Assembly (NCBI GenBank): GCA_932521025.1
Contig: OW051471.1
Coordinates: 9,920,001 to 9,984,000 of the forward strand
Reading direction: 5' to 3'
Source: Oscheius onirici
Taxonomy: Eukaryota > Nematoda > Chromadorea > Rhabditida > Rhabditidae
Length of the DNA stretch: 64,000 nucleotides
The notes below the pieces were generated by a model. That model was not told where the DNA came from. It did not search any database and was given only the letters and a program-made list of their open reading frames with translations. A program made the translations under genes and the position numbers. Shown piece by piece: positions 36,426-47,480 of the stretch (position 1 is the first letter of the stretch; each line of letters starts with the position of its first letter).

Positions 36426-38382
36426 TCAAAAAGCGTTCCATTCAGCCGCCAGCTGCTTGAAGTAGTTATCGGCGGAAGTGTCCTGATTAACCATTGTGGT
36501 GATGGCCGTAACACGAGCCGTCTTCTGACGGTTGATGATGAATGCTAAGAGTAGCGGTGATAGCAGGCAGTAGAATGGAAATAACTGAAAATTTTCCTTT
36601 TTTTCTCTTTAAGCTAAAGGAAGCTCACATTGGTAAGTCCCATTACCGTCCGCAACTCGGCGAGATCATCGTTCCAGTCGTAGAAAAAGGGAACGATTGC
36701 GGACGAAGTGAAGTTGAGAAAAGAGATGGCAAAATGAAAAATCATATATGGAAGCATGAGAACAAAAACATAGTTTATCTCGTTTCTTCTGTACCGCTGA
36801 GTAATGTCGAAAATTCTACTGAAACCAAACATTTGTAAGTGTTTGAGCTTGTCAAACTTACATCGATGGCACATTTTTTATCCGCACTCTGTATGAATAA
36901 ATGGTTATGGTGATGGAGATAATTTCTGTGAGACACATAAAAATTGTCACTAGAACAGTTTCGAGGATTGTTGTTCTGTTGAAGGTGGAACAGTATGGCG
37001 TGTAGCGTTTCACTTCAGCGTTGTAGAAGCAGAGGTAGGAGGAAACAAAGGAGAGAATGAACTGAAATATGAAGGAATGAGTCATCGCCGTCAGCAAGGA
37101 CATGTAACGGTTCTTGTTTACCTTATCCGTCCGATTTTAAGCTAGCGAAAGATTCTAAATGGTGATCTGAGAATGTTGGAGACTTTATTGAGAACAAAGT
37201 CAAACTTGCAAGAAATCCTCGAGCATATTTTCCTCTCGGATGGGCGAGGTAAAGAAAAACGCATGCAACTTCAGAACTGGGGGAAAATATATGGAGTTAA
37301 ACCCGTACGAATAGATCTGGTCACAACTGCTTTCAGCTAAACCCCGTCCACCCCATAGCTTTCGAACTACTCTTTTTTTGGATTACTTTCGGGGAATGAT
37401 AAACTTTGAAAAGTTTGAAATTTTAACGGAAAATTATACTGCTTTTATCGGTACAGTCACCGAAAACTACAGGATGCTAGGCATTCTGCGAAAATCGGGT
37501 TGCTCCCTTGGCCCCTATTGTTCACAGCGTTGCAAGTCATAATGCAGCCTTATTGTTTCCTCTATTGCTTTCTTCTAAAAATAGCCCAATGACCAATATT
37601 TTGCCCTACGCAAAAGTGTATAAACACGTCTGGATTATTATTAGTGACCCCGATGTGTTGGACTCACAGCAATCAAGATGCAGAACGTAGCGGCTCGATT
37701 AGAAATGTGTTCCCTGTCCGAGCCATACATTCGAGATCTTTCTATTGTCAGCACTACATGCAGAAATGTGGGCATAAATAGAAAGGCCATTTGTAGAAAA
37801 CGAGCTATAACACAATAGGCAGATTGCACGTATACAACACACGGAGACTGGGCTACGAGGTAGGAGACAAGGTGGTATGCCTGAAAGTTACTGTGAGTTG
37901 AATGTTTGTCAAATTGAATCGAAGTCCCTCTGGATCTTTAAGCAAACAAATTGTCTTCTGGAAGAACCAGCAAATCTCTGCAGAATTTTGATCTCTAGAG
38001 ACATGCGCGGGAAATACCCAGCTAAGGGTGCAGCCGCTGCGAGACCTGCCTGAATGTGTTGGCTTCTACTTTTCCCATCCCCTCCCGAGTTCAACGTACA
38101 GGAATTCCGGACGTAAAGAGCAGTTCGACCACATTGCAAACGATAGAAACTGCGACGACAGCCTGAACAAACAGTTGAGAATAGGACGACGCAGATCCTG
38201 ACCTTAACCGTGGGAGGCACTATAGTGCTATTGTGGAACCGTTTTGCAAAAATGATATTGACCAAAACGGGAAAACTGCAGACGGCAACCTGGTACATCA
38301 TCACGGCTCTCAAAGGACCGTTTTCTTGATAGTACTTGCCCATTGTGCAGTTTGTTGGAGGGATATTGGTGAACCAATCCAT
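36426..38382 (-). CDS. 7TM serpentine chemoreceptor, gene D, divergent paralog
   Basis: Start at 38382 (MDWFTNIPPTNC), first exon ending PPTVK as in genes A-C. The second small exon (VVAVSIVCNVVELLF) and third (AYHLVSYLVAQSPCVVYV, then FMPTFLHVVLTIERS) give TM2-TM3. Then come FILSFVSSYLCFYN, RYTPYCSTF, and an exon with ITQRYRRNEINYVFVLMLPYM. The last exon gives LLLAFIINRQKTARVTA and a stop at 36426. Same exon logic as the other receptors but low identity, so an older duplication. Long introns (about 37.1-37.6 kb and 37.9-38.1 kb) make some junctions uncertain. Confidence 0.65.
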
Positions 38383-40277
38383 CAAAGTCTGGAAATTCTT
38401 AGTTGTCCAGTGGAATGAGAAAAGTTCAAGAGCAACCAGTCTCATTGGCTGGAAATGGGGGAGACTGACAAGATATTGGTCACAGCTAATCATTTCAAAT
38501 GCCGCGAAAATGTCATAATCTTGAGAGAGGAACAATAGAGAGTTTTTAATGCCCTAGAAAAGGGGATTTCTCCAAAGTTCTTCAAATGGAAGACAACTTC
38601 TCAGGAAGTGCATCGGAAGAAAAGTTGCACAAAGCAGTGGGAAAACTTCTGATCCAGACTAACTCTGCTATAGTTCCTTGGAAGCAATGCCTGGAAAACG
38701 TACAAACTTAATACAGATAGACAAAAATATTGTTGCTTTTTTTTCATATTTCAAACACCATTTTCCAACGCATATCAACCGATTGTTTTAGAATATTGTA
38801 TTTCTCTTAGATCCCAACAAATCTCGTTTTCAAAGCTTCCAATTTGTGTTCTCCAATTTTTGACCAGATCAGTCACGCGGGGAGACAACCTCGTAGCAGT
38901 TTGCTCAACTGACCACGATCTCTTCCGGAAACCTTTTTCTCTTTCCAGCTCTGGAATTTTATCAACCTCTGAAACTAGTACTGATGCACAATCAGGGAGT
39001 TCACGAGAAGTGACTGAACGTTGAACTCTTTGCTCCCGTTTTAGTCACACCTCCATGACTCTGCTTCTCTTTATTCTTTTCTTCCCCTTTTCGCCTCGCG
39101 TCACTTCTGTTTTCATCGGAAGTTTTCAAGCAAAAATTAAATACATTAAGTGCATAATCATCGAATAAATTATGCGCTGTCATCTGAACAAAAGGAGGAA
39201 CTTCCCTTCTTGTGACCGCGGGTAATTTGGCATTTCGGGAAACAGGTGATATGACCTCACGTTTTTCGCTAAGAAATACAAGGAAACAAATTGGGAAACT
39301 GTTTCCTAGGAAGCTATGTCAAAAACTGATCTCTGCTTTGAAAGGAGATTGTCAACACACAAACAGCCGTTTTGACGAAATCTCTCGACTCGTACAGTCC
39401 AGTTTCTGCGATTTGTGACGTCTGTTTATGGTCTTTTCCGAGATATCGCTGAGCAAAATGGACAGAGGATTAGTCAAATTTCTGCGCCGTTTGAACTGTT
39501 CACAGGCAGTCTTTCATTATGGAAATTGCTTGTATTTTATGAAGGGAGAAACTGAAAACAGAATCAGAGAATCTGAACCCATTTCAAGATTTCCAGGAAT
39601 AAGAGTTCTCTGCTGCCGACACATGTTAAATCATCTCACATACACTTGCATCGTCTCAAAAGGGATATCAAAGCCGCGATAAGCTGGTAAGTGACCACGA
39701 AACAGTTTGAACTCTCGGTTGGGCTAGGCATTCTAGGCGTTCATTTCTCTCTTTCAAAACTCTCGAACACGGATTCCACTTTAGATATAGGAGGAACAGC
39801 TTAATCATGACTGTTAAGGAAATGAAGCATGACTGTCCTGGTAGATTATAAAGCACGAGAGTCTTAACTTTTTTTTTCACTGAAGGAGAGAGAGATCGGA
39901 AATTGGAGATAAAAGCTCTGCCAGTACAAAAAGCTCTGTGAAAATCGGATTGGAGCCGTTCTGAAGCCGCCAAGCTTGAATGTTGATTTCTGGAACCCTC
40001 GGGAATACTGTTTCCGACAGCCACAAAAGTACATTCGGTGATATTTTACTCCCTGTCTCTAACTCTCAAGACAAGAAGACGGCCTTCCGGAAATCGCTGA
40101 ACAGCTGTGAGCGCTCCTAAAACGCCGCAGTAAATCTCATATTGGCCAAACTTGCTGTATCTTCGCTATCTCGCTTTTATCAAGCAGCCTATCAAGATGA
40201 CGTTCCCTAAAACTGTTCTGTCTGCTGTCTAACTGTTTTGACTAAAGAAACGAACAAAAAAGGTTATATGACCACGT
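38383..40277 (+). other. Gene-free stretch
   Basis: No coding, RNA or clear repeat feature seen in about 1.9 kb; open frames here are short and lack splice support. Confidence 0.4.
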
Positions 40278-40420
40278 TTTATTTTGAGATCCATTGGTTC
40301 TTGAGATCTGTAGATACCGCATGTTGAAGTGAGTTGTCCCGTGATTTCTGATGGTAGTGTTGAGCAAAGAGACGGAAAAAATGAACAAATGTACAGATAG
40401 AAGAATATAATCTTCTGGTT

Positions 40421-40540
40421 TTAGTTTGATGAAGATGCTTTCTTTTGCATAGAAGCACGTCGTTGCCGTCGTGAGCCTGAGAATCTAGAGGCTCGTGATT
40501 CCATGTCGCAGTCGGTGGTGGATATGGTAATGTGAATCAT
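40421..40540 (-). CDS. Microprotein family member 1, 39 aa
   Basis: An intron-less mini-gene. The protein starts MIHIT, then TD-x-DMESRASRFSGSRR, an RRAS motif (a match to the PKA consensus RRxS) and a Lys/Ser tail KKASSSN. It is strongly basic, with no signal peptide or membrane segment. The start is fixed by conservation: the ATG and following codons match at 44566 and 42041, while the longer upstream frame does not. Upstream on the coding strand are a TATAAA (rc of 40628-40633) and a GGGCGTGGC box (rc of 40653-40661); downstream is AATAAA at 40283-40278. The predicted transcript is about 330 nt. Function unknown. Confidence 0.65.
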   Translation of the reverse strand: MIHITISTTDCDMESRASRFSGSRRQRRASMQKKASSSN

Positions 40541-40627
40541 GACTATAAAGTAGTAAAGTTCGATAATTGAGTAGCTGAACTGAGCACTTTGGGGAAAATG
40601 CAGACTCCAAATGCTGAAGTCACGCCC

Positions 40628-40661
40628 TTTTATAGCAGGCAGATGTGTTTGTGCCACGCCC
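40628..40661 (-). promoter_or_regulatory. TATA box plus GGGCGTGGC box of microprotein gene 1
   Basis: GCTATAAAAGGG about 90 bases before the ATG, with GGGCGTGGC about 20 bases further upstream. The same pair with the same spacing occurs at the other two family members, while the DNA between has diverged. Confidence 0.55.
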
Positions 40662-40939
40662 CTTTCGTCCATCCCCTCCATGGCTTTTGAACGGATTATC
40701 AGTTTTTTGAAGTAATATCTTTAAACTAATCTTCCGGGACCGAAAAACAAGAATAAACAAGTACAAGGGCTTCTGAACAGGTACGAGCCGAAACACTGAC
40801 AATGAGGAGGGAGTTATAACAATCGTGGTGAGGCAATTTTTAGGGCTAACATGATGATCAGAAAAACTGCGATTTGTGATTAGGGTGTAAATGAATCATA
40901 CTCTCAAACGATTTTTCGGAGAGAGAGAGCAAAAAATAG

Positions 40940-41265
40940 AGGAAACTTATGGCCGGAAAATGTAGGTTCGAAGTGAAGAATGATAGACAGGAACGGAAAT
41001 TTGGGGGGAAGATGGAAAGTTTGTGGTTGTCTTCTGGATGGGCAACAGAAGTTCCAACTATTCGAGTTCAGTGCCGAACTTTCTCGACATCTTCTTGGTT
41101 TCAGAGATTGTATCTTATCCTAAAATTAATCCGACCTGTTTTAGGGCTTCTCAACAAAAACTACTTGAAAAGTTCTGAAGGTCTTCCGATGTTTTCCAGA
41201 AGCAGGCTGTGAGAAGTTCAAGAACATCCACAGAGATGAAAACAATAATTGAAAGCTCATTGGTC
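40940..41265 (+). repeat. Repeated flanking DNA of the microprotein locus
   Basis: Two blocks. 40949-40995 is an inverted, near-identical copy of about 45400-45460 (TTTCCGTTCCTGTCTA and TTCGAACCTAC shared). 41125-41265 (ATTAATCCGACCTGTTTTAGGGC onward) recurs at 42745-42880 and 43195-43325, and inverted near 45790-45960. Confidence 0.6.
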
Positions 41266-41915
41266 AGCCAAAGTTGATTCTTTCATTTTAGGCATTGTAC
41301 TAGCCTAAGGCAGGTTTAACCAGCACAACTATGTTTCTGGTAACAACACACAGCTAGCAGGTGAATATTTTGTCCATGCCTGGGAACAAGACGATACATC
41401 CAAAGCTGTTTTCTAAAAATATCCTTAGGTACAATGACCAAACCTTTTGTGTTCAAGGTGCAAAGCAAGGATGACAGTCTTTTGCTTCCTAACTTTCATG
41501 GTTTATGTTGTAACAGCTCTGTGGTCACTGAAGGTATCAAGCTGCTACTAGATTTGAGTCTGTAGACTGCTTCAACAAGAAACTATTATTCTCGTTGAAG
41601 AACAAGTATGGTTTTTCCGTTTTTGATACAGTACATTTTCTGGTTAATTTTCTACGATTGTTGTCAGAATTGTACAAGGCGACACTCTGACACCCGTATG
41701 CAAGAAGATGTTTTCAAATCGCCCTCGATATTCGGAAGACTGTATGCATGTCTGTATGTCTTTCTCAGAAAAAAACAAAAAGAAATTATTCGATCAAATT
41801 TATTAGAGATCCACATGTTTTGGAGATCTGAAGATGCACCAACTTGAAGGAGAACTCGTCCCATTGGTAAACGGAAATCTTGAGCAGAGAACAAAAGCAG
41901 AAACCATTTCTAGGT

Positions 41916-42041
41916 TTAGAACCACGCAGACTTGGATTTGACCATCGGGGCTCGTCGTGGAGTGGCTTTTCGAGTGGCAGAGAATCGAGTTGGACGGGCT
42001 TCCATGTCGCACTCGGTGTCAGTGTAGGTAATATGCATCAT
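41916..42041 (-). CDS. Microprotein family member 2, 41 aa (divergent)
   Basis: Paralog of the 40421 gene with an intact frame. It reads MMHITYTDTECDMEARPTRF, then SATRKATPRRAPM and a Lys/Ser/Trp tail ending SAWF. The MIHIT-x-TD-x-DME frame and the Arg-rich middle are kept, but the RRAS phospho-motif is changed to RRAP. It has the same flanks: TATA at 42142-42147, GGGCGTGGC at 42168-42176 and AATAAA at 41804-41799 (all read on the minus strand). The most diverged of the three, yet no stop codons have arisen, which argues for coding. Confidence 0.55.
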   Translation of the reverse strand: MMHITYTDTECDMEARPTRFSATRKATPRRAPMVKSKSAWF

Positions 42042-42141
42042 TTTGGACTAGAGAGTAGTAGTCGAATCAGAATCAAAGGAGAGAAAGCTGCTCAGAGAGC
42101 ACAGAGAAAATGCAGACTTGGACTACCGAAATGCTCCGCTT

Positions 42142-42176
42142 TTTATACTTGCCAAATTGTGTTGATGGCCACGCCC
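42142..42176 (-). promoter_or_regulatory. TATA box plus GGGCGTGGC box of microprotein gene 2
   Basis: TATAAA about 100 bases before the ATG and GGGCGTGGCC about 20 bases further upstream, matching the other copies. Confidence 0.5.
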
Positions 42177-42744
42177 TGAACCATGCTTTTTAGCTTCTGA
42201 TAGGATTAAAACAGAGTTTTTCAGCCCGGTATTTTGATAAGGAATCTCTTCAAACTTAATCTTCTCAGATTTAAGAACTAGAATAAATAAGTAGAAGGGC
42301 TTCCCAGAGGTTCTAGTACGAACCTCTAGAAGGAGAAGTTTGTAGAATTCTCGAGTAAACGAGGTACATCCTATAAACAAGCCTAGAACGATACAGACAG
42401 TACGTTTCTTCCAAACTGATCAACCAATGGTCAACAGACAGTCAAAGTGGGCGTGCCTCGTCTAACAGGCACCTTGAACACTTTACCAAAAATGGGTGAA
42501 CGGGAAAAACTAACCAACAGATCCCTGACCAGCTAAATGTTGTTGCGTATAGTTTCACGAGGTCTTGAGAAAAATTCAGTTGAATTGCTAAACAACAAAT
42601 AAAAGGGTCCAGACTGTTTATTTTCTTTAGGTAGCTGACCCTCTGCAAGATTACTGTATGCTGTTCTATCCCATCTTTTACTGTAAACGAGTTTGTTTGA
42701 AAAACTTTGAGCAGACATCTGGTTCGTTCAAAGTGCTTTCTCCA

Positions 42745-42880
42745 AGATTAATCCGACCTGTTTAAGGCTTCCCAGCAAAAACTACTCAAAAAGTTAAGAC
42801 GGGCTTCAGTTGTTTTCCGGGATCAGGAGCGAAAACTAGAAGAACATTCGCAAAGATCAAGTACTTGGAAGTTCTTTTAC
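42745..42880 (+). repeat. Flanking repeat, copy 2
   Basis: Begins AAGATTAATCCGACCTGTTT and continues through AACTACT, GGGCTTCAGTTGTTTTCCGG and the AGAAGAACATTCGCAAAGAT block, in parallel with 41125-41265. Confidence 0.6.
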
Positions 42881-43174
42881 CGTATAAAAAATTGTTTATT
42901 CTGAAGTAATAACAGAGAAAAGCAGCAGTCTTCAGCCATTTTCAGAGATTAGACGGCAGAAAGTAGTCAGGCAATGGAGTTGAAGGGTGCTTAAAATATT
43001 TTTACATCTGAACACAGAAACTGTTTTCTGAACTGTAAAGCTTGTGATGAAACTTCGACCAGCCTCGGGTGTGTACTTCAACAGAGCATCTCCTTTCGTT
43101 CGCCGTTCAGAAGGGCTAAATTCTGAACACGTGAACTATCGATTTTTTTTTGAAAAGAAATCTTCTGTTTCAAA

Positions 43175-43325
43175 GATTGAATACTCCCTCGCCAACATAA
43201 TCCGACCCATTTGTGGCTTCGCAACCAACAAACTTGAAAAGACAGAACGGGCTTCAGCTGTTTTCCGGTATCGAGGGATATGTACAGAGATCAGGCTAGT
43301 ACTCGGAAGCTCTTTGAACAGCAAA
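43175..43325 (+). repeat. Flanking repeat, copy 3
   Basis: CATAATCCGACCCATTTGTG then ACGGGCTTCAGCTGTTTTCC and ACTCGGAAGCTCTTTGAACA; same order as copies 1 and 2. Confidence 0.6.
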
Positions 43326-44443
43326 GCTCAAAGAGTTATCCAGAGTTTCTCTGTTCTTCCTTACTGTCGGGTATTCGAATACAGTTTTGGCCCAGCTTTA
43401 TCCCTGTATAACTGGGCCACTAAAGACAAGCTTTGTCTGTAGTCAAAGACGTCTTGAGCGTAAAATGATAGAAATAACACAACTGAATCGATGGAGGAAT
43501 GAAAGAATACGACAGGAGACGGGATTGAAAGATTGGGCATTACAGCACGATTTGAAAAAGATAAAATAGGCAAGAAGTATCATGTCTGGTCCTCGGGAAG
43601 AATGGAGCCGAATCTGCACAGAATGGACTAGAAGGTAGAAGAAGAGCCGGAAGACAACATATCAGATTGGAACACGACCTCAGACACGATGAGAAGGCTT
43701 TCTGACAGCGGAGGGATGATGAATGGACGGCTGCTAGAAGAAACGTCCTTGCGAAATACGCATGATAAACGAAATAAATAAACTGGGCCACTCCAGAGCA
43801 GTAAAGACTACACCAACCACTGACTACTTTTCTAACGCTTTCCGTTTCGGTCTATGTTCATATTCTGTCGAGATGCTTTACGAGTTCCAAAGATGATTTC
43901 CTGTTGGAGGAAGCGTGTTTAAATGTTCTCCGATTCAATATCAGTGACTGCGACTGCAACTCTTTCACAGAGACTTGTTTTCTATCGAACCAACAACTGA
44001 AGGATGTACATCGCTATCCAGTTCATACCCGTATTCAAGTTGTCAGTCCCGCCCTTTTCAGAATATTCCGTCTTGTTGCCGTACTGTAAGCACCATCGTT
44101 TGCGTCAAAGTATAGCATCTAGAAGAGTCTCTGGGAATTGGAAGAATTAGAGCGATCGAGCTGATTTCTCTGAAAATGTAGTGCAGCGTTTCTTGTCAAA
44201 GATGACTGTTCCTACATGTGCTGTGTCCACTGTGTATCATTGTATCGAAAACAAGGAGAAGAGAGATTTTTATGACCGATTTTATTAGAGATCTACTGGT
44301 TCGGAGATCTGATTGTGATACACACGAAGTGAGTTGTCCCGTGAACTGAATGTAGTTGAGCAGTTGAAACTTAGCAGGAGAGACCATATGGACTAGGGGA
44401 AGAAAATAATGTACATGTAGAGAAGAAGTGGAAGAATATAGAC

Positions 44444-44566
44444 TTATTTAGATGATGAAGAAGATTTCTTTTGTATAGAGGCACGTCGTTCCCGTCTTGA
44501 GCCCGAGAATCTAGAGGCACGGGATTCCATGTCGCCATCTGTCGTCGGCCAGGTAATGTGAATCAT
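44444..44566 (-). CDS. Microprotein family member 3, 40 aa
   Basis: Closest to member 1: MIHITWPTTDGDMESRASRF, then SGSRRERRAS and IQKKSSSSSK before TAA. The RRAS motif is kept. Differences from member 1 fall mostly in the variable stretch after MIHIT and in the Ser tail, while DMESRASRFSGSRR is identical. TATA at 44667-44672, GGGCGTGGC at 44688-44696 and AATAAA at 44286-44281 (minus strand). A basic, possibly phosphorylated, intracellular peptide is the most that can be inferred. Confidence 0.65.
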   Translation of the reverse strand: MIHITWPTTDGDMESRASRFSGSRRERRASIQKKSSSSSK

Positions 44567-44666
44567 GACTAGAGAGTAGAAGTCGAAATGTCAAAGGAAC
44601 TGAGAACTGAACTGAGAGCTGAGAGCACTGAGAAATGCGGACTCTGGCTGCTAAAAGGTCCTCCCT

Positions 44667-44696
44667 TTTATAGCAGTTGTGTTTATGGCCACGCCC
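44667..44696 (-). promoter_or_regulatory. TATA box plus GGGCGTGGC box of microprotein gene 3
   Basis: CTATAAAAGGG about 100 bases before the ATG and GGGCGTGGCC 15 bases further upstream, as in the two paralogs. Confidence 0.55.
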
Positions 44697-45394
44697 ATCC
44701 TCTCTCTCTCTGTCTCTTTGAACGGGATTAGAGAAAAAGAGGTTTTGGTTCTCGAGTAAATTAAGGAAATCCTTTTAAACTAATCTTTACCGGGTTGAAA
44801 AATAAACTTGAATTAGTACTTACTGTAGGTTTTTAGAAGGGTTTAAAGGGAGAAAGATCTAGAGGAGAGCAAGAATCTTGAGCCAGTAACGTTTATAAAA
44901 CTCATAAGAAGCTTATAGGGAAATGATGCTTACACTTTTTAAAGCTTTTGTAAACCTTCATGATTTGAAGAAAGAACGAGCGATAATCACTCAGAAATGT
45001 TCTGTGATCCATATTTCAGAGAAGGAAGCTACCTGGAGCGTGTCAAAAAACTTCCGAGGATATTACTTATTGATTTCAAATATCAACTTAACGGTTAAGT
45101 TGAAGTTTGTTGAACATACCGAGTGATCTTCGAGTTGTAACCTTTGAATACAGCTAGTATTCCTTCAGGACCTGCTCGGCGCTGACAGAAAACTCTCCGA
45201 CGATTCGAAAGTTTTCTTATGCCAAAACTTCCCTTTTGTAATCAAAGTTCATTATTTCTTTCACTACTTTTTTTTTGGCTCACTGTCTGTCACTGCGTTT
45301 CTGTGATTTCTTGCTGAAAAAAACGCCTTTTATTTGCTGTTCTGTTTTGTTGTCCGTTCTGAAAGCCATCTAGCAACCATAAAGTTTCCATCTT

Positions 45395-45535
45395 CACTCC
45401 CAAATTTCCGTTCCTGTCTACCATTCTTTACTTCGAACCTACGCTTTCCGGCCATTAGTTTCCTCAATTTTTTGCTCTCTCCGGAAAGTCATATATTTTC
45501 CCACCCGGCCTTTTCAATAGGCGAATATTAGTCAC
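45395..45535 (+). repeat. Repeat shared with 40.9 kb (inverted) and 47.4 kb (direct)
   Basis: TTCGAACCTACGCTTTCCGG-type core followed by a TTTTTTGCTCTCTCCGGAAA block and ending near ATATTAGTCAC. Matches rc(40915-40995) and, more weakly, 47391-47480. Confidence 0.6.
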
Positions 45536-45789
45536 GTTGACCTCATGTCCGTGGACGCAATCTGCTCCATTTCAGAGGTTTTGCCCTACCTCACTGCTAC
45601 AAAAGTGCCACTTCTTTGATATTTTTAGTCCCAGAACTGACCTCGCAAGTGCGTCAGCATATTCAAATTTCCTGTGATAAATGCCTTCTGCACCCGGTGG
45701 CCTGTCCTCAAGTATGTTACTAATTTAGGAGGGTAATTAATTGCCTGCTCAAAACGTCTGGGGAAAACGGAGAAAAGTTGCGGAAGAGA

Positions 45790-45960
45790 TTTGGCTGTTC
45801 AAAGAGCTTCCCGGTACTGGTTTGATCTCTGCGCATGCTAAAGTTTTCGAGCCTGATCAAGGAAAACATGTGAAACCCTTTCTTGACTTTTCAAGTCGGT
45901 TTTTGCGAAGCCACACATGGGCCGGATTGGATAGGAGAAGAAGTATTCAATCTTTGAATC
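45790..45960 (-). repeat. Flanking repeat, inverted copy 4
   Basis: Reverse complement shares the GATTGAATACT, ATCCGGCCCATGTGTGGCTT and CGGGAAGCTCTTTGAACAG blocks with 43175-43325. Confidence 0.55.
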
Positions 45961-47384
45961 TGATGTCTGCTCAAGGAGACCCGGTTCACAACTGGAATAA
46001 CTGAAGATCGTCTGAACGAAGAACGCACTTTTTTTTTGGAAAGTTTACAAGCTTTCCCTCGATTTGTTTCCGTCTTTCGGTGAAACTGCCGTTGTGCGTT
46101 TCCAATAAATGTGCAATTTGAAACTCTAAAAACACAAAGTGATACTCGGAACTGACTTCAAGGAGAGCATTACCATGTTCTCTGAGAAGTAGTTTGTGCT
46201 TTGGAGTTTGAATGACTTTTCAGCTTTTCATGGAACTTTTAACGCCTTCCTGGTCATTTTTAGTCTATGAGGGGAAATTTTTTAAGATGACAAATTTTCG
46301 GACGGTAGCTGAACTTGCAAAGCAGAGCAAGATGTTTTCTTCTGTTCGAAATATCCAAATGTACGATGTCTATACCTTCAAGAAGACTTCTTCCCAGTCT
46401 GTACGACCCTACTTGTTTATCTCAGAAATTTGTCTTTTGTCCTAATTTTTAAATCGAATTAAAAATTATATGCCATACCCGACGCATAACATCTCGTTTT
46501 TGTGCACTTCCTCTGAGGTCAACAGGTAGGAACACGCATTCTGAAGAGATTACCTTGACACGAGACAATAAGGAACAATTCGTTCAAGATTAGGTCATAC
46601 ATGACTTTGTTATTCCTTCTCTGCAGAAGATAATTTTGTGATCTTTTTGCTCCCGAGTGAATGGCCAAATGCTGAGAATTACAAATGTGTGCCTGATCAC
46701 TGTAGTATTCAGAAAAAGAGGGGGAAGATCAAAAGACGCACACGATAACATTACTCAAAATGGTGTATGATGGTAAGCTGGTTTTGGAATGCGGATAAAC
46801 AAACAGTTCAAAAGATCGTAGTCGAATAATTCTGGTCTGTTTGAACTTAAACTAGAGGTCAACACGCGACGTGAAACACTACTTCCTAGACTGTGACTTC
46901 ACACACCCTAAATACCGACCTTTAAGAGTTTGAAAACTGGGTATGTCTCCATGACGAGTTAAGCGGAACTCAAAATGAGTAAACTCTGTTAACATTAAAA
47001 GACAGTAGTCTATTGTCACTGAACTGTAAATTACGTGAACGATGACAAAGCTCTAACAATTGAAAAAAAAATCCTGGGCTCAGAAAACTGAATCTGGCCA
47101 TATGCAAGACGTTCTTTGAAGCCTACAAGCTTCAAGTTATAAAGATTCACAAAGCTATATGAACTACTTTTCCATAGTTAATCGCAGAAGTTCTTCCGAG
47201 TCTGAACCTTATGACGAGTCAGAAACTGTGCACCTCGCATTCATCGAAGATTCAAACGCTCTGCCTTGGAAAACAACCGTTACCCCTTCTTCCACTTTGA
47301 CAATGATCTGAAAATAGCTCCAGCAAAAGCTCTGTTCTTTAGCTTTGGCAAAATTTATCATGGATCTTCCTCTAGGCAATCCTT

Positions 47385-47480
47385 GCCCTCGAACCTACGC
47401 CTTCCGGCAATTCATCCTAACTTCATTAGGACTTCCTCAGGAAGCCAGTGCATTTCTCACTATTTGAAATATTAGTCACA
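47385..47480 (+). repeat. Diverged copy of the 45.4 kb repeat
   Basis: CGAACCTACGCCTTCCGGCA at the start and ATATTAGTCACACCGAG at the end, as in 45430-45535. Confidence 0.5.
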
